NCBI GenBank assembly: GCA_964489525.1
Contig: CAZAYY010000019.1
Location: 1 to 64,000 of the forward strand
Direction of reading: 5' to 3'
Source: CAZAYY01 sp964489525
GTDB taxonomy: Bacteria; Chloroflexota; Anaerolineae; Anaerolineales; JABWBV01
Length of the DNA: 64,000 nt
In this document: piece by piece, positions 1 to 7,040 of the stretch
Position numbering within the stretch: the first letter of the stretch is position 1
Layout of the letters: every line of letters begins with the position of its first letter
Notes under the pieces: generated by a model
The model's database searches: none
The model's input: only the letters and a program-made list of their open reading frames with translations
What the model was told of the DNA's origin: nothing
Program-made: the position numbers and the translations under genes

Positions 1-936
1 GTTGGTGAAGGCCAGCAGGGCGGGGCCGTGGTGCAGCAGGCCGCCGATGTAGTAAAGGGCAGTTTTGGAGAGGCGGCCATAGCCTTCGGGGTCGTAAAAG
101 ATGTTGGCGCCTTTTGAAAATAGCTGTTGGTGAAAGTGCATCCCGCTGCCAGCTTCACCGTACAGGGGTTTGGGCATGAAGGTTGCGGTTTGCCCCCGGC
201 GGTGGGCTGCCATTTTGGTGACATACTTGATGATCATGGTGGCATCCCCGGCCTGCATCAGGCCCATCATGGGGGTTTCAATTTCGCACTGGCCTGGCCC
301 GCCCACTTCGTGGTGGTGGTATTTCACCGGGACGCCCATTTTTTCGAGCAGGATGCACATTTCGGAGCGCAGGTTGTAGAGCTGGTCTTTGGGTGGAATG
401 GCATGGTAGCCGCCGTGCAGCGGGATGTAGTGACCATGCCCGCCAGTTGCGCTGTTCCAATCGGCTTCGGCGCTTTCCAGCCGGTAGCTGGCCCGGTTAA
501 CGCCATATTCAAAACTGACTTTGTCGAAAATATAAAACTCAAACTCTGGCCCCCACAGGCTGTGGTCGGCAATGCCGCTGGATTTAAGGTATGCCTCGGC
601 GCGGGCGGCGATGTTGCGCGGGTCGTTGGCAAAGACAGCGTGGGTGTCTGCCTCCAGGGTGGCGGAGATGAAGCTGAGCGTGGGGGCTTCCCAGAATGGG
701 TCGGTGAACCCGGTAGACAGGTCGGGAACCAGCACCATGTCCCCGGCCTTGACGGATTTTAAGCCCACCGCAGAGCCGTCGAACCCAATGCCCTGGGCGA
801 TTAAGTCCGGGGTGAACTGGCTGGCCGGGATGGTCAGGTGGTGCCAGCGGCCCCACAGGTCGGTAAATTTGATGTCCACCATTTCGATGTGGTGGGTTTC
901 TACATATTGTTTTGCTTCTGAAAATGTCCTGAACAC
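1..936 (-). CDS. glnA: Glutamine synthetase type I, C-terminus beyond the window
   Basis: Ligates ammonia to glutamate with ATP, the central step of nitrogen assimilation in the cytoplasm. The 312 visible residues hold the beta-grasp N-terminus (GFDGSAVG, then a DMVLVPD stretch), the metal-binding GPEFEFYIFD segment, the GGPGQCEIE motif and GSGMHFHQ, whose histidines contact ATP and glutamate. The adenylylation loop and C-terminus lie outside the left edge. I chose the GTG start at 936 because CAGGAGGA lies 8 nt upstream; the ATG closest to that site is out of frame. A later in-frame ATG (at residue 19) would remove part of the N-terminal domain. The gene is divergent from the BLUF gene. Family is certain from the motifs; regulation cannot be judged. 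Confidence 0.95.
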   Translation of the reverse strand, partial: MFRTFSEAKQYVETHHIEMVDIKFTDLWGRWHHLTIPASQFTPDLIAQGIGFDGSAVGLKSVKAGDMVLVPDLSTGFTDPFWEAPTLSFISATLEADTHAVFANDPRNIAARAEAYLKSSGIADHSLWGPEFEFYIFDKVSFEYGVNRASYRLESAEADWNSATGGHGHYIPLHGGYHAIPPKDQLYNLRSEMCILLEKMGVPVKYHHHEVGGPGQCEIETPMMGLMQAGDATMIIKYVTKMAAHRRGQTATFMPKPLYGEAGSGMHFHQQLFSKGANIFYDPEGYGRLSKTALYYIGGLLHHGPALLAFTN

Positions 937-1040
937 AACAACATCCTCCTGAAATGTATTGAGCACGGGCGGATTGCTTCCCTGCTGTTGATTGGCAAGA
1001 GAAACTACCCTAATTCTAATTCAAGTTGCAAGAATTGGCT

Positions 1041-1069
1041 TTGATTGGGATTAAGGGTTGTGATAAAAT
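1041..1069 (+). promoter_or_regulatory. Predicted sigma70-type promoter of the BLUF gene
   Basis: TTGATT at 1041-1046 and TAAAAT at 1064-1069 are separated by 17 bp. The BLUF ATG begins at 1076, so the expected transcription start falls on or next to the start codon, and no Shine-Dalgarno sequence is visible. This suggests a leaderless transcript. Confidence 0.55.
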
Positions 1070-1075
1070 ATCGCC

Positions 1076-1504
1076 ATGATATTTCAATTGATGTATGCCA
1101 GCTCTGCCAAAAAAGATATGACTGCGCAAGATTTGGAAAAAATTCTTGCCCAAAGCCAGACCAACAACGCCCCCCTGGGGATTACCGGTTTGCTGCTCTA
1201 TCACGATGGCAACTTCATCCAGGTTTTGGAAGGGCCTGAAGATGCGGTGCGCAAGGTGTATAACCGGATTGTGCAGGATGACCGCCACGGCAACCTGCAC
1301 CTGCTGGTGGCTCGCCTTGCCCAAACCCGCCTCTTCCCCGATTGGGCCATGGGCTACAAGCGGGTGACGGATGTGCCCCAGGAAGACCAGGCTGCCTTCC
1401 GCGACTTTTTTAATGACACGTTTACCGACCCTGCTTTTTTCCAAAAACCCGACCGGGTGATTATTTTACTCAAGGCGTTTGTCCAGGCAACTCAATCTCG
1501 ATAG
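1076..1504 (+). CDS. BLUF-domain blue-light photoreceptor, single domain
   Basis: A stand-alone 142-residue BLUF protein, expected to bind FAD and sense blue light through hydrogen-bond rearrangement around the flavin. The photochemical residues are at canonical spacing: Tyr7, Asn31, Gln49 (in GNFIQVLEG) and Trp90 (DWAMGY), matching the spacing of AppA Tyr21, Asn45, Gln63 and Trp104. There is no fused output domain, so it is a short BLUF protein that must act through a partner; the family is known to work this way (PixD, for example). Residues 95-142 form the usual C-terminal helical cap. It is monocistronic, followed by a clear terminator. No adjacent EAL, GGDEF or regulator gene identifies its partner. 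Confidence 0.93.
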   Translation: MIFQLMYASSAKKDMTAQDLEKILAQSQTNNAPLGITGLLLYHDGNFIQVLEGPEDAVRKVYNRIVQDDRHGNLHLLVARLAQTRLFPDWAMGYKRVTDVPQEDQAAFRDFFNDTFTDPAFFQKPDRVIILLKAFVQATQSR

Positions 1505-1536
1505 TTGGCTGACCGCAAACCGACGAATTAAAATAT

Positions 1537-1574
1537 AAAACCTGAAGGTTTCTAAAACCTTCAGGTTTTTTTTT
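1537..1574 (+). terminator. Rho-independent terminator after the BLUF gene
   Basis: Arms AAAACCTGAAGGTTT and AAACCTTCAGGTTTT around a three-base loop, followed by a T-run on the plus strand. It lies 33 nt past the BLUF stop. Confidence 0.85.
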
Positions 1575-1666
1575 ATGATGGTCGGAAGGGGAGAACCAGG
1601 GGCGCGGTGGGCGCAAATGTCCAACCCCACCCCCACCCCCGCCCCTGGCTTTGGGGGGGGGATAAT

Positions 1667-1719
1667 CTTAGGTAGTGGCCACCTGGCGGGTACTGCCCGC
1701 CAGGTGGCCACTACCTAAG
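1667..1719. repeat. Perfect 24-bp palindrome, repeat family B
   Basis: Arms 1667-1690 and 1696-1719 are perfect inverted copies around a 5-nt spacer. Just downstream (about 1722-1755) is a second C/G-rich imperfect palindrome with core TTCCCGCCGGGAA. The same pairing of a long palindrome with a TTCCCGCCGGGAA block occurs at 9510-9582, and a decayed half copy is at about 58378-58405. The arm sequences at 1667 and 9542 differ while the design is shared. The element has no T-tract, so it is not a simple terminator. The rest of 1505-1842 holds no gene I can support. Confidence 0.7.
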
Positions 1720-1829
1720 AACGTCCCCTTCCCGCCGGGAAGTGGGCAGGGGGATGGGAATGGGATGGAATAACAACATTTGAGTGCTCCCAGAGGCCCA
1801 GGGCCACCGAGAGCCGAAAAGATTTGGGG

Positions 1830-1835
1830 TATAAT
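1830..1835 (+). promoter_or_regulatory. TATAAT box immediately before the dnaE start
   Basis: A perfect TATAAT ends 7 nt before the GTG at 1843 and no Shine-Dalgarno sequence lies between them. Transcription would begin at or within a base or two of the start codon. A -35 hexamer is not convincing. Confidence 0.5.
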
Positions 1836-1842
1836 AGAACTT

Positions 1843-4800
1843 GTGTTCGCGCACTTACACACCCATTCCTATTATTCTTTTTTGTTTGGCACTGCTTCCA
1901 TCGGTCAATTGGTGGAGGCTGCGGCTGGTTTTCAAATGCCGGCGTTGGCGCTTACCGACCTGCATGGGCTGACCGGGGCGGTGGCGTTTTATACCGCCTG
2001 CCAGGCTGCCGGGGTGCAGCCCATCCTGGGCTGTGAACTGCCTGTCCAGCATCCCGCCGGGTTGGGAAGCCTGGTGCTGCTGGCGGAAAATATGACGGGT
2101 TGGGGCAGCCTTTGTCGCTTGAGCAGCGTCCTGCAAATGGCCCCCGACCGGCGCCCGGAAGCGGGGCTGGCGTGGGAAACGCTGGCGGGTGGGGCGGAGG
2201 GTTTGGTGTGCCTGGTGGGCAGCCAACCCAGCCCCCTGCAGGCCCTGCTGGAGGGCGGGGAAAATGCCGCCGCCAGCGCATACCTGGCCCGGCTGACCGA
2301 GATTTTCCCGGAGCGTTTGTATGTCTCGCTGGAATTTGCGCCCGCCTCGGGCAGCCGCACCACGCAGCATGCTGCCCTCGAAGCCCTCACCCGCCTGGCC
2401 GCCGCCCAACGGGTTCCAACGGTGGCTTCTAATAATGTCACATTTATCAGGCCGGAAGAACATCGCCTGCATGTACTGCTGACGGCCATGCGCACCCTGC
2501 GCCGGATGTCGGAAATTTCGGCGGAAGATGTCGTTACGCCTGCGGCCTATTTTATGTCTCCGGGGGAAATGGGGGCGCGGTTCACGGCTTTTCCGGGGGC
2601 AGTGGAGCGCACGCTCGAAGTCGCTGCACGCTGCAAGTTGGACCTGCCTTTGGGCGTCCCTCATTACCCGGAACTGCCGCTGCCGGATGGGGTTACCGCT
2701 GCCCAGGTGCTGCGTCAGAAAGCCCTGGCAGGCGCGCAGCAGTTGTACCGGAAGATTACCCCTGAAATTCACAATCGCCTTGAGCATGAGTTGGGTGTGA
2801 TAGAGGCTCGCAATTATGCTCCGCTGTTTTTGATCATGGCTGAAATTCTCGAATTTGCCCGGCGGGATGGGGTTCCGACCGCATCGCGGGGCTCGGCTTC
2901 ATCATCGCTGGTGGCCCACTGCCTGGGGATCACCACGCCCGACCCGCTGGCCCTGAACCTTTACTTTGAACGCTTTCTGAACCCGGCCCGCAGTACACCG
3001 CCGGATATTGATACCGACCTGTGTTCAGCCCGGCGCGGTCGTGTGATTGAGCATGTCTATACCCAATACGGCCGGGAACGGGTGGCGATGGTGGCCACCA
3101 TCAACCGCTTGCGCGGGCGCTCGGCTTTGCGCGAGGTGGCCAAAGCCTATGGGCTTACGACTGCCGAAACCAACCAGCTCACCACCGCGCTGCCCTACCG
3201 GGGCTGGCGGCCTGGCAGCCCCGGGGAGGAAGAAGACCTGCCCTACGCCGACCTGGCTGCCCAGTTTCCCCAGCACAAAGCACTTTTTCAAGATGCGGCT
3301 GCGCTGCTGGAATACCCCAGGCACCTTTCCATTCATCCCGGCGGGGTGGTGATTGCCCCCGGCGTACTCACCGACCTTGTCCCGCTGCACCTGGCCTCGA
3401 AGGGCATTGTCATCACCCAGTTTGACCTGGATGCCATCCAACAGCTTGGACTGGTGAAGATTGACCTGCTGGGCACACGCGGCTTGTCGGTTTTGGGCGA
3501 TGTGGCCGAAAAGGTGTACACCTGGAACCAGACCACCTTCACCAACCCGTTGGCGGTTCTGGATGCCATTCCGCAGGCCGACCCTGCCGCTTCGGCGCTG
3601 GTGCGCAGCGCCCAGACCATTGGCTGTTTTCAAATTGAATCTCCCGGAATGCGCCAGACGCTGCGCGAAATCCAGGCCAGTTCTCCCGCCGATTTGTTGA
3701 TTGCCCTGGCGCTCTACCGCCCTGGCCCAATGACGGGTGGGCTGAAAGATGCTTTTATCCGCCGCCACCTGGGGCAGGAACCGGTGCACCATCTCCACCC
3801 GGCTCTGGCCCCGCTGTTGGGGGATACCTATGGGGTGATTCTTTACCAGGAACAGGTGCTGCGGATTGCCAGCGGCCTCTCTGGCCTCAGCCTGGCCGAT
3901 GCAGACCTGCTGCGCCGGGCGATGAGCCATTTTGACCCTGGAGAAAAAATGAAAACCCTGAAGGCTCGGTTTATCGAAGGCGCCGGGCAAAAAAGCGGTG
4001 TCCCTGCACAGACTGCTGAACAAATATGGGAACTCATGGCAGCTTTTGCCGGGTATGGGTTTCCCAAGGCGCATGCAGCCAGCTACGCCCAGGTGGCCTG
4101 GCGGGCCGCCTGGTGCAAGGCCCATTATCCCGCCGAGTTTATGGCCGCTGTGCTGGCGAATTGGGGCGGGTTTTATTCCCAACGGGTGTATTTGAATGAA
4201 GCCCGCCGGATGGGCCTGCGCCTGCGTCCTCCCCATGTCAACCATGCCCGGGGGGAGTTCAGGGTGGCGTATCCGGGTGGGGAACCGGTTTTGTATATGG
4301 GGCTGAACCAGGTGCGCGAGCTGACCCAACGCACCCAGCAGCGCATCCAGGCTTGCCGCCCATTTCACTCGCTTGAAGATTTCCTGACGCGGGTGGACCC
4401 TCGTCCCGGTGAGGCGGCCAACCTGGTGTTGGTGGGGGCATTGGATGGCCTGGGCGACCCAGGAGATATGCTTTTACGAGTCCGGCAGGGCGGGTGGCAG
4501 TTCCAGCAGCTTTCGCTGTTTGAAGCCGCCACGGCCAGTGCTCCCGCCCCTGGCCAGCCCTGGAGCCTGGCGGAGCGGGTGGCAGCCCAGATGGACATCC
4601 TGGGGGCTGCTGTGGATGCCCATCCCCTGGAATTGATTCCAGCACCAACCCTTGCCCGTCTGGGGGCGCTGAGCACCGCGGCCGCCCTGGAAAAGCCGGG
4701 CCAGCGGGTGCGCGTGTTGGGGATTCGCCAGACCCTCCAGCGCTTTTTTTACCAGGGGGAGCCTTCTTATATCCTTGAGTTGGAAGATCTTTCGAGCGTG

Positions 4801-4956
4801 CTGCCGGTCAGCCTGGCGCCGGACCAGCGCAGGCGTTATGCTGCTCTGCTCGACCGGCGCCAACCGCTGGTGGTGGAGGGGGAAATGGAGATGTCTGCCC
4901 TGGGCGAGCCTGTCTTACGTGCCCGGCGCATGTGGGGTGTGGAGGAGCACGGTTGA
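1843..4956 (+). CDS. DNA polymerase III alpha-type polymerase, DnaE2/ImuC-like
   Basis: C-family DNA polymerase of 1037 residues. An N-terminal PHP domain begins at once (AHLHTHSYYS, residues 3-12). The palm carries the catalytic aspartates in PPDIDTDL (388 and 390) and in KIDLLGTRG (541). A helix-hairpin-helix-like stretch follows KAHAASYAQVAWRAAWCKAHY, and an OB fold lies at about residues 945-1030. The length and absence of a replisome-binding tail fit the DnaE2/ImuC group, used in error-prone translesion synthesis, better than replicative DnaE1 (about 1150 residues). The GTG start is chosen because the PHP motif starts there and a TATAAT box ends 7 nt upstream; an ATG at 1780 would add 21 unrelated residues. 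No imuA or imuB homologue is adjacent, so mutagenic use is inference. Confidence 0.88.
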   Translation: MFAHLHTHSYYSFLFGTASIGQLVEAAAGFQMPALALTDLHGLTGAVAFYTACQAAGVQPILGCELPVQHPAGLGSLVLLAENMTGWGSLCRLSSVLQMAPDRRPEAGLAWETLAGGAEGLVCLVGSQPSPLQALLEGGENAAASAYLARLTEIFPERLYVSLEFAPASGSRTTQHAALEALTRLAAAQRVPTVASNNVTFIRPEEHRLHVLLTAMRTLRRMSEISAEDVVTPAAYFMSPGEMGARFTAFPGAVERTLEVAARCKLDLPLGVPHYPELPLPDGVTAAQVLRQKALAGAQQLYRKITPEIHNRLEHELGVIEARNYAPLFLIMAEILEFARRDGVPTASRGSASSSLVAHCLGITTPDPLALNLYFERFLNPARSTPPDIDTDLCSARRGRVIEHVYTQYGRERVAMVATINRLRGRSALREVAKAYGLTTAETNQLTTALPYRGWRPGSPGEEEDLPYADLAAQFPQHKALFQDAAALLEYPRHLSIHPGGVVIAPGVLTDLVPLHLASKGIVITQFDLDAIQQLGLVKIDLLGTRGLSVLGDVAEKVYTWNQTTFTNPLAVLDAIPQADPAASALVRSAQTIGCFQIESPGMRQTLREIQASSPADLLIALALYRPGPMTGGLKDAFIRRHLGQEPVHHLHPALAPLLGDTYGVILYQEQVLRIASGLSGLSLADADLLRRAMSHFDPGEKMKTLKARFIEGAGQKSGVPAQTAEQIWELMAAFAGYGFPKAHAASYAQVAWRAAWCKAHYPAEFMAAVLANWGGFYSQRVYLNEARRMGLRLRPPHVNHARGEFRVAYPGGEPVLYMGLNQVRELTQRTQQRIQACRPFHSLEDFLTRVDPRPGEAANLVLVGALDGLGDPGDMLLRVRQGGWQFQQLSLFEAATASAPAPGQPWSLAERVAAQMDILGAAVDAHPLELIPAPTLARLGALSTAAALEKPGQRVRVLGIRQTLQRFFYQGEPSYILELEDLSSVLPVSLAPDQRRRYAALLDRRQPLVVEGEMEMSALGEPVLRARRMWGVEEHG

Positions 4957-5190
4957 AACCGTGACTACAAGGGAGCCGAGGTTCAAGCCCGGAGGGCTGG
5001 CATGATTATAGCCAATGCCGTGAGATTCTCTGAAGCCCGTAGGGCTGGCACTATGAGGGCTCGTATGGAGAATGGCGGCTGGATAATGCCATGCCTACGG
5101 CATTGGCGAGCTGGTTGGGCCGGGTTCTATAATAATGTCACCCCTACGGGGTGGGTTGGGAGGAAGCACGGTTGAAACCGTGACTACAGG
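4947..5190. repeat. Intergenic array of short palindromes, repeat family A, block 1
   Basis: The block is bracketed by two copies of GGTTGAAACCGTGACTACA (4951-4969 and 5170-5188). Inside are smaller palindromic units: AGCCCGGAGGGCT, AGCCCGTAGGGCTGGCA, ATGCCTACGGCAT and ACCCCTACGGGGT. The same units occur in the same order at 36627-36897. The first copy overlaps the 3' end of the polymerase gene. No coding potential is seen. The block fills most of the gap between the polymerase and the SDR operon. Confidence 0.75.
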
Positions 5191-5210
5191 GGGGAGGAGA
5201 TGTAGTTGGG

Positions 5211-5216
5211 TATAAT
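5211..5216 (+). promoter_or_regulatory. TATAAT box upstream of the SDR-deoC-ALDH operon
   Basis: Perfect TATAAT immediately after the repeat block. The likely start of transcription is about 34 nt before the SDR ATG at 5257, which has the ribosome binding site GGCAGGAGAA. The -35 region falls inside the repeat and is weak. Confidence 0.5.
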
Positions 5217-5256
5217 AGAGGTGTATCCACTTTTCAAAAAGGCAGGAGAACTTCCC

Positions 5257-6045
5257 ATGGATTTGGCATTAAAAGATAAAGTTGCATTGGTCACCGCGGC
5301 CTCGAAGGGGTTGGGTAAGGCAGCAGCCTTTGCCCTGGCTCGCGAAGGGGCAAAGTTGTGCATTTGCTCCCGCTCCGAGGCAATTTACGACACGGCGGCG
5401 CAAATATACGTGGAAACCGGCGCCGATGTGCTGCCTGTAATTGCCGATATCACCCGCCAGGAAGATGTGGAGCGGGTCGTGCAGGCTGCCCTGGAGCGTT
5501 TTGGCCAGCTCGATATTCTTGTGGCCAACGCTGGCGGCCCGCCGCCGGGCAGCTTTTTTGCCTTTGGCCCGGAAGATTGGGAGAAAGCAGTCCAGCTTAC
5601 CCTGATGAGCGTGGTGCGGCTGTGCTATGCGGTAGTTCCCCACATGGTCGAGCGCGGCTCTGGCAGCATTGTTGCCATCCAATCCTATTCGGTGAAACTG
5701 CCGATTGACAACCTTATCCTCTCTAATTCGATTCGCATGGCTGTGATTGGTTTGATGAAATCGCTGGCCAATGAACTGGGGCCGAAGGGCATCCGGGTGA
5801 ACACCATCAACCCGGCCTGGACCGAGACCGAACGGGTCACCCAGTTGATGACCAACCGGGCTGCGGCCAACCGATCCAGCATTGAAGCCGAAATGACCAA
5901 AATCACCCGCGAAGTGCCGCTTGGGCGGATGGGCAGCCCCGAAGAATTTGGTAAAACCATTGCCTGGCTGGTCTCCCCTGCGGCCTCGTTTATCCATGGT
6001 CACGCCCTGTTGTTTGACGGTGGTGCGACCAAAACCGCCCTGTAA
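5257..6045 (+). CDS. SDR-fold oxidoreductase-like protein lacking the YxxxK pair
   Basis: A 262-residue Rossmann-fold protein of the short-chain dehydrogenase superfamily. It has the glycine-rich TAASKGLG (residues 13-20), the NAGG motif (91-94), and a C-terminal DGG. At the active site, where classical SDRs have Tyr-x-x-x-Lys, the aligned residues are Ser156 and Arg160 in LSNSIRMAVIGLMKSLA; Ser143 or Ser145 may be the remaining tetrad serine. This matches the subgroup called BKR-like (cd05344), known for imperfect NAD and catalytic motifs, so activity cannot be assumed. The ATG at 5257 has a good ribosome binding site; the upstream alternative start would overlap the promoter box. It is the first gene of an operon with deoC and ALDH16 (20-bp and 9-bp gaps), which suggests a role in aldehyde or deoxysugar metabolism. 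Confidence 0.88.
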   Translation: MDLALKDKVALVTAASKGLGKAAAFALAREGAKLCICSRSEAIYDTAAQIYVETGADVLPVIADITRQEDVERVVQAALERFGQLDILVANAGGPPPGSFFAFGPEDWEKAVQLTLMSVVRLCYAVVPHMVERGSGSIVAIQSYSVKLPIDNLILSNSIRMAVIGLMKSLANELGPKGIRVNTINPAWTETERVTQLMTNRAAANRSSIEAEMTKITREVPLGRMGSPEEFGKTIAWLVSPAASFIHGHALLFDGGATKTAL

Positions 6046-6065
6046 AATAAGGAAATGAAACCCCT

Positions 6066-7031
6066 ATGAGTGCAACCCACGAACGAAACCCTGGTATCCC
6101 CCTTGACCTGGCTGGTTGGGTCAGCGGGGCGCATGTTAACCGCAGTGCGGTGGAACGGCGGACGGCAACCCTGGTCGGCCGCCGCACAGTGAAGAAAGAT
6201 TGGCAGGCCGCCTGGCTGCTGCGGGCGATTACCTGCATGGACCTGACCACCCTGGCTGGGGACGACACCCCGGGGCGGGTGCGCCGCCTGTGTGCCAAGG
6301 CCCGCCAACCGCTGCGCCCCGATATGCAGGCGGCTTTGGGATTGGCGAACGAGCGCATCACCGTGGGGGCGGTATGCGTATATCCGAATCGAGTGCGCGA
6401 TGCGGTGGATGCTTTGAAAGGCACGGGCATCCCGGTGGCTTCGGTGGCCACGGGCTTTCCGGCCGGGCAAACGCCGCTGCCCCAACGGTTGGCGGAGGTG
6501 GAACAGGCCATTGAAGCAGGTGCGCAGGAAATTGATATCGTCATTGCCCGCAGCCTTGTGCTGACTGGCGACTGGCAGGGGTTGTACGATGAAATTCGCC
6601 AGTTTCGAAGTGTTTGCGGCAATGCGGCCCACATGAAAACCATCCTGGCTACGGGCGAACTGGCCAGCCTGAAGCAGGTTTACCAGGCCAGCATGGTGGC
6701 GATGATGGCGGGTTCGGACTTTATCAAAACCTCGACCGGGAAGGAGCCGGTCAACGCCACCCTGGAAGTGGGGTTGGTGATGGTGCGGGCGATCCGGGAA
6801 TATTACGACCGCACGGGCTACAAGGTGGGTTTCAAACCCGCCGGGGGCATTAGCCAGGCAAAACAGGCGCTTGCCTGGCAGTCTTTGATGAAAGAAGAAC
6901 TTGGCGATGAATGGCTGATGCCCGACCTGTTCCGGCTGGGCGCTAGCAGCCTGCTGGCTGACCTGGAGCGCCAGCTTTACCACTACCTGACAGGCCATTA
7001 CGCCGCCCGTCACCACATGCCTTTGGGATAG
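6066..7031 (+). CDS. deoC: Deoxyribose-phosphate aldolase
   Basis: Splits 2-deoxyribose-5-phosphate into acetaldehyde and glyceraldehyde-3-phosphate. The 321 residues hold the class I aldolase core: EIDIVIARS, HMKTILATGEL with its active-site lysine, SDFIKTSTGK with the Schiff-base lysine at about 221, and KPAGGI for phosphate binding. The N-terminal 50 residues extend beyond the compact E. coli enzyme (259 residues), resembling longer deoC forms. The start has a weak AAGGAAA site. The gene lies 20 bp after the SDR gene and 9 bp before the aldehyde dehydrogenase, which would oxidise the acetaldehyde it releases. No other nucleoside-catabolism gene (deoA, deoB) is in the window. Confidence 0.95.
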   Translation: MSATHERNPGIPLDLAGWVSGAHVNRSAVERRTATLVGRRTVKKDWQAAWLLRAITCMDLTTLAGDDTPGRVRRLCAKARQPLRPDMQAALGLANERITVGAVCVYPNRVRDAVDALKGTGIPVASVATGFPAGQTPLPQRLAEVEQAIEAGAQEIDIVIARSLVLTGDWQGLYDEIRQFRSVCGNAAHMKTILATGELASLKQVYQASMVAMMAGSDFIKTSTGKEPVNATLEVGLVMVRAIREYYDRTGYKVGFKPAGGISQAKQALAWQSLMKEELGDEWLMPDLFRLGASSLLADLERQLYHYLTGHYAARHHMPLG

Positions 7032-7040
7032 GAGCAACCG

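Noticed and set aside
3025..4368. Long minus-strand open frame inside the polymerase gene
   Set aside because: Antisense shadow of conserved C-family polymerase sequence with no recognisable domain or ribosome binding site.
4947..5190. GGTTGAAACCGTGACTACA resembles the 3' end of CRISPR repeats (GTTGAAAC)
   Set aside because: Copies are irregularly placed, alternate with different palindromes, show no uniform spacers and no cas gene is present. It is a dispersed palindromic element.
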